Below are positions 11,129-22,270 of a stretch of 64,000 bases of DNA, in pieces. Source of the stretch: Cymodocea nodosa (taxonomy: Eukaryota > Streptophyta > Magnoliopsida > Alismatales > Cymodoceaceae); contig CM072343.1 in assembly GCA_036874045.1 (NCBI GenBank), positions 5,104,001-5,168,000 on the forward strand. The letters run 5' to 3'. The notes beneath the pieces are model-generated. The model did not search any database. It saw only the letters and a program-made list of their open reading frames with translations, and had not been told where the DNA came from. Both the position numbers and the translations under genes were made by a program. Every line of letters begins with the position of its first letter. Position 1 is the first letter of the stretch.

Positions 11129-12414
11129 ATCTCCCCCTTTTGATAATGACAAAAACATTTACATTAAATTACATGTATTTCACTCCCTAGATTGTTGCTA
11201 TACATTCAATCACATAGAAACTAAGTAAAGCAAAGAATTACAATAAATACAATGAAGTTAATTTCTTGCCTTGTTTGTGTACTAGGAAAGCTCCCCCTAC
11301 CTTCTATGTAATTTTCTATATTCTTCTCCCCCTTTTTGTCATTAGATAAAAGGAGTTCCATAATTTTCTTTTACTGAATTTTCTTCTCCCCTTTTTGTCA
11401 TTAAATTTGTATTTGATTATATACCAATTTTCTGATTTCTGTAATCCCATCAGATATCAGTTGTTGACATTCTATCATCTGAGAAGTCAGTAATTGCTCT
11501 CCTGATTTATGATATTTCTTCCTTTGTTTTCGTGTAATTATTGCATCATCTATAAAAACTGAAATCAGTGAAATGCCAATAGTTAATGTAGCAATTTATA
11601 AATATGCAGTTAATATTTGTAATTTCTGCCACATGCTCTTCCCCTATTTGTATGGAGGTTCTCTGATTTATAATAGCAAGCTATAGGCTCTCCCCCTATA
11701 TGCATGCCCTCTTTATACACTTTTATTTTGTATTGAAGTAACATTCTGAATTCTCTTCATATAGTAGGTTCTCCCCCTACTTATATGTTTTTCCTTGAAG
11801 ACAAATTTGTTGCACCTGTTCTGCAAAATGAATGTCATATATGATACCAATTGAACTAAATACCAATTGTTAATCAAAAATATCATAAAAGATTTTCAAT
11901 CAATTTGCTTTTGACTCCAATTCGTTTATCTTCTCTTGGATCTTTGTTTCAAGTGGTTCTTCTATTTGCAGAAGATAATTTGAAGATTGTAATTTGTTTA
12001 CTGCAGATTTTGGTTGTCCTTTGATGAATCTGATTTCCCTGCATTTGTAGTCATTCAACTTGGCTCGTGCAAGCCTTGTTTCCTTTAAAGAACATGATTC
12101 AATCATTGATGCTACTTTTGATGCCAATTGTTAATTTCAGAATATCATAACTGATTCTTAACTGGTTATCAACTGTTTGGCTTCTAAAAAAAAATTTCTC
12201 TTCACGAGATTCTACTTATTCTAATAACACTTGTTTCTAATTGTTGCACATATTTCTCTCCTTGAGCATCAAGATTTTAGGCACAATTTTCACTTAGTCT
12301 AAGTGAGCACTTTCTACCAATTTATGGTGCCTCTTGTAATACCAAAATTTTACTGTGATAACTGGTTTGGAGCTATAGATCAATTACTCCCCCTAAGCCA
12401 TATAATCCTGCAAT
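11129..12414 (-). other. Non-coding part of T element with multiple polypurine tracts
   Basis: Between the gag end and the 3' LTR the minus strand carries at least seven G-rich purine tracts, seen on plus as CTCCCCC or CTCCCC near 11131, 11291, 11325, 11386, 11637, 11684, 11770 and 12385. The one at 11129-11142, directly beside the LTR, is the functional PPT position. Repeated PPTs before the 3' LTR are known from Sireviruses. A 75-codon frame at 11900-12127 (minus; MASKVASMIESCSLKETRLA, ending in a charged helix) has no recognised family and may be chance. Confidence 0.75.
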
Positions 12415-13944
12415 TTAAACAGAAATAGATTTTGGTACCCATACTTTCTTGGGTCCATAAGTGTTAGTCCTGACAATATTTAGTTTATTGCCTTTTGGCA
12501 GCCACATTGAACCAGATCTTCTTTTGATGGCAAACACTATTGTACCATCTCTATAAGATCGGATAACACCACCATAGTAGGGTATTTCATGTGGAGTAGC
12601 ATACCCTAGGCCAAGTTTATTAGAACTGTATCTTTGAGAACAAATGATTTGATCTAATCCTTTCTGTCCATTGGTAAATTTATGCATAGTATTTTTCAGA
12701 TCAGTGATTTCAGATTTCAATTTTTCATTTTCATTTATCAGTTCATCATTATAGCATTTCCTATCTTCAACATGAAGATTTTCAAGTTCAGTATGTGCTT
12801 CTTTTCAACATGCAGTTAAATGCTTAATTTCCTTTTTATACTTTTTGCATTTAACATATAAACTGTCAATAGTAGACAAAAGAATATTTACATCTAGATT
12901 ATCATTGTCTACATCAAAATCACTTTGAGATGAAGTGGAACATACCTCTTGTGCTATATAACACACGTTTACTGGTACCTCTTCATCTGAACTAGATGAG
13001 CTACTAGAAGAACTACTGTCATCCCAAGCAGCCTTCAATGCCTTTTTCTTTTTGTAGCTCCTCTTCTTCTTCTTCATTTCTTTTTCTTCTTCTTGTTGCA
13101 GTGGACAATCTGGTTGTATATGTCCCTGCTTCTTGCATTTAAAGCATATTGGTGCATTGCTTTTTGATGTGCTAGCATGATTCTTTTTCTTCATCCATTT
13201 TCTGAATTTTCTAGCCCATAGCACAACTTCATCATCATCCGAGCTTTGAAGTTCCTATGTTGATGGAAAGGCTAGTTCTTTCTTTGTTTCAGTTTTCTTT
13301 TTACCATTACCATCCTCAACTTTCCATTCCTTCATTTGAACTTCATGGGCCAGAAGGTTGCCCATTAGATCCTCTACTGAGTATTTGTTGAGGTCTTTGG
13401 AATCTTGTATCGATGTGGACTTTTGCTTCCATTCCATAGTTAAGCTTCTAAGGATTTTCTGTACCTGTTCACGGACAGAAAATTCCTTTCCCAAACCTCT
13501 TAAGCCATTAATAATCTTAGTGAATCTTGAAAACATATCAGTGATAGTTTCATCATCAAGCATTTTAAATAATTCAAGCTTTCTGAGTAAAATGCTTATT
13601 TTAGTGTCTTTCACTTGGCTGGTTCCTTCAAAGGTTATTTGAAGAGTGTTCCAAGCCTCGTGAGCAGATTTACAAGCTGAAACTTTATTATATTGTTCAG
13701 TAGATAAGGCACAGTAAATAATATTCAGCCCTCGAGCATCCATTTGGATGATTCTCTCATCCTCCTCAGTCTAGTCATCCTCATGACTAGGTGGAATAGG
13801 TGTTCCTAGAACAACCATTTTCCATAAACTCACATCTGAGCTTCTGAGGAAACATTCCATCCTGTTTTTCCAGTAATTATAATTAATACCATCAAACAGG
13901 GGAGGACGATGGATGTTCTAACCCTCTCTGTGAAAAGATGCCAT
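12415..13944 (-). pseudogene. gag of T element (Sirevirus-type)
   Basis: About 510 codons on minus. The start at 13944 was chosen because MASFHREG precedes HRPPLFDG and NYWKNRMECFL, the usual Sirevirus gag opening. The capsid part (13255-13743) has MDARGLNIIYCALS, EAWNTLQITFEGTSQVKDTKI and SRFTKIINGLRGLGK. A CCHC zinc knuckle (CFKCKKQGHIQPDCP) lies near 13100-13150, followed by Lys-rich and Ser-rich stretches and a coiled coil. It ends with LGLGYATP and GPKKVWVPKS, where protease would begin in a full element. It has about three breaks. Gag would package RNA; no polymerase is encoded, so mobilisation must have come from elsewhere. Confidence 0.9.
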
Positions 13945-13983
13945 GATCTCAAATGGTTAAATCTATAAAAAGAGATCAACCTG

Positions 13984-13996
13984 CTCTAATACCAAC
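13984..13996 (-). promoter_or_regulatory. Primer-binding site of T element
   Basis: On the minus strand TTGGTATTAGAGC directly follows the 5' LTR end, a close match to the initiator tRNA-Met site TGGTATCAGAGC. It shows that the right LTR is the 5' LTR. Confidence 0.85.
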
Positions 13997-15922
13997 TGTT
14001 AGGATCGATAGGCTTCCCTAGAGGGGGGGTGAATGGATAACAGTGTGAATTTAAGCCTATTTTTCACTTTACTAACTAATTTGATTAATCAGTTTGCACA
14101 AGTAATAATTAGATAATAATATCATGCACAGCGGAAATAAAGGTAAGAAACACAAGAGAATTTTAGGTGGTTCACCAACTCAGCTAGTCCACCCCCAATG
14201 GTCACTTGGGCTTCACTAAGTGTCTCAACACTTTTACACTTGCTTTCAGGTCGAAGCAAGAACCAACCACACAGAAGTTTTCAGGTACAAACTCCAAAAA
14301 ACCAACACTCAGAAGTTTTCAGGTATAAACTCCAGAAAACCAACACTCAGAAGTTTTCAGGTATAAACTCCAGAAAACCAACCTCTTGAGTTTTCAGGTC
14401 GAAACTCAAACCAACAACTGAATGTAGCTTTTAGGTTGAAGCCACGAACCAAATGATCCTTCTTGGATCAGACTTTCAGCACATGGAGAGCTTTAAGAAT
14501 CTTCTTGTAAATCCAGCTTTCAATTGATTCTTTGTTGAATTGAATTTGAGCTTTCTTCTATATCAGTAATTGATCTGCAATGTATACTGTATCTCTGTAT
14601 GTATATTAGCAAAAAGTTATCTAAATCAGTTGTCTGTATCTTGTATATATACCTGATATGTACAACGATCATATTTTCTTCCAACGGATGTATTCTACTA
14701 TACTTGATTAGGATTAAGTCCCAATACGGCAAGTGACCGTTCAGAAAATCATTTCAAGATAACTTACCAATTTTCCTGTTCTTTCGGATAGTTAGCTATG
14801 CAACTCTCCGAAGAGTAACTGTAACTCACCGAAAGATCACTTAACCTTTACTGCCAGGTAGGATTCCGAAATATTTAAATGTGAGCTGTCATCCAATCAG
14901 ATACTTATAACTCTAACTCACCGAACAATTAAATACTTGTCGGATAGTTTGACTCTGTCAACTTTTCGATTGCTTTAATTTAGCACGTGCATAAAGGCTA
15001 ACTTAAGTTTTGGATGGTTATCCCTGTAACTCACCGAAACGCTTTAGGATTTCGGATAGTTATCTTTCTAACTCTCCAAAAACTTATTTGCACTTCTTTC
15101 TGGAATTTTGTACTTGGGAAATTCAGTGACTTAAGTTTCGGATGGTTAACTTGTAACTCACCAAAACTCTTTTGAAATTTCGGATAGTTATCTTTCTAAC
15201 TCTCCAAAAGCCCATTTGAGCATCTGTTTGGAATTCTACACGTGGGAAATTCAATGACTTATGTTTCGGATAGTTAAACTGTAACTCACCGAAACTCTCT
15301 TGAAATTTCGGATAGTTATCTTTCTAACTCTTCGATATTCCCTTTTAAGCTTTCAATTGCCGGCTTCTCCATTTTGCACGTGCGTAATAAAATGACTTAA
15401 GTTCTGAAAAGTTATGCCTGTAACTTACCGAAAAACTCGAATAGTTATCTAACTCTCTTAAAAGAAAACTCGGATAGTTATCTAACTCTCCGACAAGTCC
15501 TTTAAGCTTCTGTTCTGTATTTCTGCACGTGGTTTATTGAATGACTTAACTTTCAGATAGTTATACCTGTAACTCTTTGAAAAGTCCTTTAAGCTTCCGG
15601 ATAGTTAACTCCTTAACTATCCGATCATTCAATCCCCTTAACTGTCTGATAAAATAACTCTCTAAAGGCTTTACAATTTCAGATAGTTATTCTTCTAACT
15701 ATCCGATAGTATTGCTGCTGCTTTAAACTTACTCTTCGGACCTGTAACTGTCCGATTTTCTTGTAACTTTAAGGTAGTATTATCTAGAAACTTCTCCATC
15801 TGTTCATCTGCATGGAATTTGTTCTATCTGCCTTCTGATCTAATGCAGCACTGACTTAAATATGAAATACAATATGTTTCCTCACATAGGTTTTGCATTA
15901 TCAAAATACTAGGGTCCTAACA
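13997..15922 (-). repeat. 5' LTR of T element
   Basis: Same structure as the 3' LTR, with the TATA (GTATATATACAAG on minus) at 14643-14652 and the CACGTG/ACTTAAGT/TTTCGGA array at 14970-15700. The array lies upstream of the TATA in transcription direction, so it sits in U3 where enhancers act. Confidence 0.93.
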
Positions 15923-16284
15923 CATAATTCTAACTTAACGAGTTCAGATGTACAACTTACAGTTTTTACTCACTAACTCAACGAGTTGTTATTGTGTACC
16001 TGAATATTCTTTTAGTGTTTAAAGCATAACTGTCGAGTACTTTAAATATAACTCACCGAAATAATAGAAAATTTAGATACTTAGGAATTAAAAACCTGCA
16101 ACTTACCGACAGTTTAGAAATATACTTAATTAACGTTAATTCCTTGAAATTATGCAGATTCTTTCATTAAAGCATATAACAATGCAATTATAACATAATG
16201 GCTTAATTCTCAGATGATAAGCTAAATATTATGCAATTAACCATCATTTAATCGTTAATATTATGCACTTTTTCATTCTAAACA

Positions 16285-18124
16285 CTTCCCCCTTACTTAA
16301 ATTTTGCTAGTCCGTTAGCAAGCTAAGATCTAACTAGTTGATCTTTCTAAAGTGCTAGAATTAATTCTTCATTTTGTTCTTCTTTAGAATACATAAATTA
16401 AATTACTATATAGATATTCTGTATTTTTCAATAATCTGTTTTAACATTATTTTCTCCTCTTCAACCTGCAAATATATTTAAAACATATGTAAATTATATA
16501 CAAACTATATTAGCATCACATAGGTAGTAATTATATTATCATTTTTTTCTTCTTTTCAACATCTATTATCTTGAATTTTCCAATATGATTTCCAGAATAA
16601 ATTTCAACTACATACGAATCAAAACACAATTCAATTCAATATGATTAAAATAAGGAGAATAATGAATTGTATCTCAAATAAACAACTTCAAAAGTTTATT
16701 CTAGATTTATACTTAGTAATCTTAGATAACAGAAAATATACTTGATTCAAAAGATATCTGTATTTCACAAAACACTTTTATCTTTTCAGAACAGTATATG
16801 CATATTTGTACTTTAAAGGTTAATTTGAAAAGCTTGAATCATACAAGAGCTTTCTAGTGTACCCATGTATCAAGCTTTCAGTCAACAATCCCAGATTTGA
16901 TCAGGATCTTAGGTTGCCAGATTTAAAGAATCCTTTTTTAGGTCAACAATCCTTACATACTTATCTGCTCAAGTACAAAAGGCTCGTGATCAAACAAGTC
17001 GATAAACTCAAAATTTTTCTCTTTTCTTCCTCTTTTTTTCTCTTTTTAACATAGTATATATACGTATTTCATTAATACAGATGCAATAAAACACAAATCT
17101 CATATAGTCCTACTTCTATTATTTACTGAAAATATGAATCCATATTAATAAGCTTATACTTTTTCTGTAGTTTAATAAGATTTACACATAAATCATTCTA
17201 CAAGTTTAATCAATCAAATTAAATGTATCTTTGATCATATGTATTTCATTTAATCTAAAAATCAACATTTCAGCTCTTTCAGGATTTCAGATAATTTACT
17301 GAATTTCAGTTGAGCATTCTGATTTCTTTTTAAAATCATGAAACTGTTAAATTTATAAAATTCAGCAAAAACATAAGATACTATATCTAGATTTATATGA
17401 ATATTAAAATTTTGTAGCATCTTATATAAGATTCTAAATATAATATTCAAGTAGTTACAATGCTTAAAAATTTGACAATTTCAATTATCGGATAGTTACA
17501 GCAAATTTGTAAAAAATTTTCAATTTCCACAGAACTTTGTAGTACCATTCTAATTCTTATAATTAACAAAATTACATGGCTGTTACTTTAATTACCTCCC
17601 CCCATACCTATATTTTGCATTGTCCTCAATGTAAAAGATTTTACAATAAATACAATAATTGTTAGTAGGCATGAATATTGTTTCATTGACTTAGCACCTA
17701 ACTCAATGAACTTAATTTGTTGAGTTAAGGAGTAACTCCACGAATTGAGTTTAAATGTAAATTCAGGGTAAGTTATCAATTGCATACCATATTCTTTTGT
17801 ATCTCCTTCAATATCTTCTAATTTTTTATTCTAAAAAACTTTTCATTCACAAATAAAAGTAGAATATATAACAAAATAACAACTTAACAACAAAACATAA
17901 ATTGTTAATCTAGTGTCTTGTGTGGAACCCAGACTTTTATGCCTTTGGTGGCTCATAAGCAAGCTAGTTGGTTTCCCAGAACAGATACCAACAAATTGGA
18001 TTGATATTTTATTTTTCTTTTCTTTTTCTTTTTATAAAATAAAACTAAAACTAAAATTTTTCTTTCTTCTCTTTTTCTAAAAATAAATGTAGAATACACA
18101 ACATTAAAAGTACAAAATCACTGT
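16285..18124 (-). other. 3' non-coding region of EF1 with two hairpin/PPT modules
   Basis: No coding frame was supported. Beside the LTR lies a polypurine tract (CTTCCCCC on plus, 16284-16292) with the hairpin TTGCTAGTCCGTTAGCAA (16304-16321). A second module follows 1.3 kb away: CCTCCCCCC at 17595-17603 with CATTGTCCTCAATG at 17618-17631. Between them is a conserved stretch shared with 29425-30715, 52276-53600 and 60720-61756, for example TGATCAGGATCTTAGGTTGC near 16900. A GTTGAGTTA-type cluster lies at 17690-17770. Confidence 0.75.
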
Positions 18125-19264
18125 TTAAGAACATGATTGAAAAGTAGTAACAAATGGAATAAACATGTTAGTCCAAGCAAACTTTTTAGGTATAATTCTT
18201 CTTGCTATTAATTCTATTTTAATACAGTCCGTTTTCCTTTTTAACTTGTAAACTTGCAGTATGTTGTCAATACTAAATATAAGTATATTTCCATTAATGA
18301 ATTGAAATGCAGAAAGGGATCCTTTTCTATTCCAAGATAATGTAGATGTTTCTATTTCTACATATATTTCAATATATTCTTCTTCCCACTTCCATTCATT
18401 TAGGTCTTTTATAATCCATATTTGAAATTTCCTTAATTCATCCCATCATCTTATCAAACATAAAGTAGGATCATCATATTCATTATACCACATTCCTAAT
18501 TAAATTTTATCATATTCTGAAGATGGTGGTTTAGCTATATCACTCGGTATAAGTAATATTTCTATAAAGTCATCATCAAAACTATCTATGCTTACTATGT
18601 ATAAATCAGATCTAAATGCAACTGATATATCTGACACTAAATATATATATCCATCTAGTATGACATGTATGTCGTTAATTAATGCTTTCTATCCTCGATA
18701 TATCATAGTATTTTCAGTCCAAGATTTATTTAGAAAATTATAAACACTTAAGCATAAATCTTCATCCCAATTTCCAGTTGGTCTCCAATAATACAATTTT
18801 TCAAGAATGGTCAAATTTTTATCAGAAAATGTTAAAGCTGACCCACAATTTTTAGTTGGTACTTCAAATCTATTAGGCATTCCTATATTCCATTCTTCTC
18901 TAGTGATAGGATTTCTAATCAAAATATCAGGTAACAGAATTGCATACCTTGGTTTGGTTCTATAAATAATTAATCATTCGTCTATCCCCATAATATGATC
19001 TATTCATTCTAATGTATTGAGTAGAATTCCAACAGTTTCTTCAATATTCAGATATTCATAGTTGATTGAACTACGATTAAATGACTTCCATAAAAATCCA
19101 TCTCTAATCTTAGTCATTTTTGCAGCTTGTAGTCCATGAAAATATTTTTCTCTAATACAATCTTTAATTTCTTTTGATACACAACACAATCTGCATAGAT
19201 CTTTAGCTAATAGGTTACTTAGTACTTCCCTAAGTGCATCTAGTGATAATTTCGTTAATTCCAT
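18125..19264 (-). pseudogene. F-box/F-box-associated protein gene captured in gypsy element (copy 1)
   Basis: About 380 codons on minus. Residues 6-40 read LSLDALREVLSNLLAKDLCRLCCVSKEIKDCI, a clear F-box (compare LPxDLLxxILxRLPxKDLxRLxxVSK). F-box proteins bind SKP1 and choose targets for SCF ubiquitin ligases. The C-terminal part fits an F-box-associated domain: NPITREEWNIG (compare NPxTRExxxLP), GYIYLVSD, LYIVSIDSFDD and FQIWIIKD (compare EIWVMKD). The start is the ATG at 19264, after a pyrimidine-rich run ending CACAACAG. A TAACTCAAC/GTTGAGTTA cluster (19330-19400) sits just upstream. It has a handful of breaks. The domain order is that of a host gene, not of Athila env. Confidence 0.88.
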
Positions 19265-19485
19265 CTGTTGTGATTCTATATAACATAAACAAAAATTTAA
19301 CAGAGATAAAATTAACATAGCTACTTACATACCCTCGTGAAGTTAGGTCATAACTCAACAGATTAAGTTCGTTGAGTTAAGTAATAACTCTATGATATTA
19401 CTAACTATAATTAAACTTACATTTTCTTTCTTTTTATATTTTTCTATATTACTATATTATACATAGTTACTTTAGTTATACTACT

Positions 19486-20678
19486 TCATTCAACTTCCCT
19501 CCCATAGGAGGTATCAATTTCATTAACAGTTCTATTGATAGGGTTAGGTACTGCTTGCATTGGCAATCCTCTAGTAGGTCTAACTTCTATTGATTCCTTC
19601 TATCTAGGGGGTATATTTCTATTCATATTTTGATTTTGAATGGCAGCATTTTCAAATACAAGATCTAGACGATTGTTTAATTGTTGAATTATCTTTTCTA
19701 TCTTCTCTATTCTAGATCCTTGTTCAATTAATGCTTCATAACTTATATTTTTTTTATTTATATTTTCTCCTCCTTGGAAATTATTATTTCTCCAAGATAG
19801 ATTCGGGTGATTTCTCCAATTAGGGTTATAAGAATTTCCAAAGTTATCTTTCTCGTTTCTAACATAAATAATATCTAAATCATTAATGTTTGCATTCTTT
19901 TCTGCTAGTTTTTGATTTAATGATAACTCTTCTATTTTATTTGTTAATTTAGTTAATTTAACTTTGAGCATAGTACTTGAATCTATTTCATGCATTCCCC
20001 TTGGCAATATTCTTTTATCTATAATAACTTCAGCCAAGTTTTCCCACTGTGCAGTTTTTTTTGCAAAGTTTTCTAAATATGCCCATGCTTCCTCACTACA
20101 CAATTTGAAAAATCCAATCTGACAAGTAGATTCTAATAAAGATTTAGTTGAAACATCTATGCCTTCATAAATTATACCTATTAATTGTACTTTACTCATT
20201 GCATGATGTGGACATTGAGTTAGTAAATCTTTAAATCTTTCAAAATATTTCCAAAATGATTCTCCCTATTTTTGGCTACACATTAATATTTCCTTTTTCT
20301 TTTTAATCATTTGATGTGTTGGATAATATTTTTCCAAAAAAACAGAGCAAAATTCAGTCCATGTAGAAATTGAATCAGGCGATAGAGTATATAACCATCT
20401 ATTAGCTATGTCTTTTAAGGAAAAATGGATATATCTAAGTTTAATGGTATCAATACTCATGTTCGGCATTTTCATCATTTGACAAAGTTCATTAAATTCT
20501 CTAAGGAAATAATAGGCATCTTCTCTTTCTAATCCATGAAAGTGTGGCAATTGACTATATAATTAGATTTCAGTTCAAACCTATCTCCCTCAAAGTTTGG
20601 CAATCGAATACATGAAGGTTCATCAACTAATTCAGGATACAGAATTTCCCCTAATGGTTTTTCTACTAGAGCAGCCAT
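19486..20678 (-). pseudogene. Athila-like gag (EF1)
   Basis: Minus-strand gag of about 400 codons. It opens MAALVEKPLGEILYPELVDEPS, matching Athila gag, then FELKS. The retrotransposon gag domain (20266-20550) has PHFHGLEREDAYYFLREFNELC, LRYIHFSLKDIANRWLYTLSP and TWTEFCSVFLEKYYP. Next come a YFERFKDLLTxCPHH block, MSKVQLIGIIYEGID and the Athila/Tat signature NPNWRNHPNLSWRNN near 19800. It ends at 19486, short of the zinc knuckle and protease that usually follow. About three breaks. Start chosen by family match. Confidence 0.88.
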
Positions 20679-20912
20679 ATCTACGTTCTCTTTTAAAGAA
20701 AGGTTAGCTACACCTTTAAGGATTTCGTTAAAGTCTAATTCAAAAAATATTTCAGTACACCTCTATGTTGAATAATCCTGTGTAAGTGTTCTTACTAATC
20801 ATTTAGTGCTAAGAGAACGAATCCATGTGCTTAGAAACTTTTAACATAAAGTAAAATAGTAGAAGATTAATTACATACCAGTCTGATGCTTTGTTTTCTG
20901 TAAATAGTTGTT

Positions 20913-22270
20913 TGTTAGGACCCTTGTATTTCGGTAATGCAAAAACCTATGTGAGGTAATAAATTGTATTTCATAGTATAGATAGTTCAGCAAAAGAGCA
21001 GAAGTCGATACAAATGGTTTAGAAATTGCTGCTATAGAGCCACAAGAAAATTGGACAATTACAGGTTTAAGTATCCGAAGAATTAGTTCAAAGCAGCCAA
21101 ATCACTATCGGATAGTTAAAAGAGTAACTATTCGGATATAAAAAGTCTTTGGAGAGTTTTAAAGGAAGTTGACTGAATGATCAAAGAGTTAAGGCGCTAA
21201 CTATCTGGAAGGTCAAGAATTTCGGAAGGTTAGGGAAGCCAACTATCCGAAACTTAAGTTAGTGAATTTCCCATGTGCAGAAATCCAAAACAGAAGTTTA
21301 AAAGACTTTTTGGAAAGTTAGAAAGCTAACTATCCGAAATTTGAAGAGTTTTGGTGAGTTACAGTTATAACCATTCGAAACTTAAGTTATTCTATTATGC
21401 ACGTGCTGAAATAAGAAAGCAGTCGGAAACTTAAAGAAGGACTTTGGAGGGTTACTATAGCTAACTATCCGACAGTCAAAGAATAGTTTGGTAAGTTACA
21501 GCTGTAAGTATCCAATCGAATGATAGCTCATATGTACGATCTGAAATCCTACATGGTAGAAAGACTTAAGTGACTTTTCGGTAGGTTACTATTGATTTTT
21601 GGAGAGTTACATGGTTTAGCCTCCGAAAAACCCAGGAAATCGGAAGGGTATCTTGAAATACCTCCCTGAACGGTAACTTACCATATTTAGGTTTGATTTC
21701 TTAGCAAGTATAGTAGAATACATCCATTGGAAGAAAATATGATCGTTATACCTCTTGGTATAAATATGAGAAGAAAAGGAAAATCTAAGATAACGATTAT
21801 CATATATTGTGAACTACAAACACATTCAGAGATACACTCAAGTCTACATCATTCAGAAACAATCTCAAGTCTTTTGCAGCACAAAAGCTCCCTGCGCTTA
21901 AACTCTATGTTAAAAGTTCAAAGTGTTGGTTCGTGAGTTTCAACATGAAAACTCTCTATTGGTTGAGAGCTTTAACCTGAAAGCTCAAAGAAAGGTTGGT
22001 TGTTGAGCTTATACCTGAAAGCTCTAAGTGTTGGTTCTTGCTTCAACCTAAAAGCAAGTGTTGTAAGTACTCGTATACTTAGTGAAGCCCAAGTGAATCT
22101 TGGGGGTAGACTAGCCAAGTTGGTGAACCATCTAAAAATCCTCTTGTGTGCATTTCTTTCTATTGTTTTGATTTCATTTTATACAATCAATCAATCAAGT
22201 TTATAAAGAAGTAAAATTTATATACTAGCACCATTCACCCCCCCCTCTGATAAGCCTATCGATCCTAACA
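20913..22270 (+). mobile_element. Solo LTR, T family, opposite orientation
   Basis: Begins TGTTAGGACCCTTG and ends GCCTATCGATCCTAACA, with perfect 5-bp duplication TTGTT (20908-20912 and 22271-22275). It is the reverse complement of the T LTRs at 9204 and 13997, so the lost element read on plus. Its TATA-like box is GGTATAAATATGAG near 21757. The TTTCGGA/ACTTAAGT/CACGTG array lies at about 21050-21600, and the 50-bp AAAGCTC/TTGGTT repeats at 21880-22050. It interrupts the leader of EF1 and is therefore younger than EF1. Confidence 0.93.

Larger units (their letters stand above)
9204..15922 (-). mobile_element. T element: gag-only copia retrotransposon (TR-GAG type) with both LTRs
   Basis: Two long LTRs (9204-11128 and 13997-15922, about 1.93 kb each) enclose 2.87 kb. 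Both begin TGTTAGGATCGATAGGC and end GGGTCCTAACA, with perfect TSD CATAA. On the minus strand the order is 5' LTR, tRNA-Met type PBS, gag (13944-12415), about 1.3 kb of non-coding DNA with repeated polypurine tracts, then 3' LTR. There is no protease, integrase, RT or RNase H, so it is non-autonomous and gag-bearing, like the TR-GAG elements described in plants. LTRs differ by about 3-4% by eye, suggesting a few million years or less at common plant rates. Ends look whole; gag has about three breaks. Confidence 0.95.
9139..16284 (-). mobile_element. 3' LTR tail of gypsy G family (EF1), split by the T element
   Basis: The last 430 bp or so of a G-family LTR lie at 9139-9203 and 15923-16284, ending CATTCTAAACA. 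The two parts flank the T element with the duplicated target CATAA (9199-9203 and 15923-15927). Other copies read straight through this site as ATGCATAATTCTAACTTAA (for example near 28990). The end at 16284 is followed by a polypurine tract on the minus strand, so this is the 3' LTR of the F-box element EF1. The rest of the LTR is missing on the left. Confidence 0.85.

Noticed and set aside
11900-12127. 75-codon frame on minus in the T element as a new gene
   Set aside because: No family resemblance, sits among polypurine tracts, and no second copy with the frame is present in the window to test conservation. Mentioned only within the non-coding region.
16857-17054. 65-codon plus frame (also at 29998) as a conserved protein
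   Set aside because: Antisense to the element, in non-coding sequence conserved among recent copies, ending in a low-complexity T/C tract; similarity is explained by copy relatedness.
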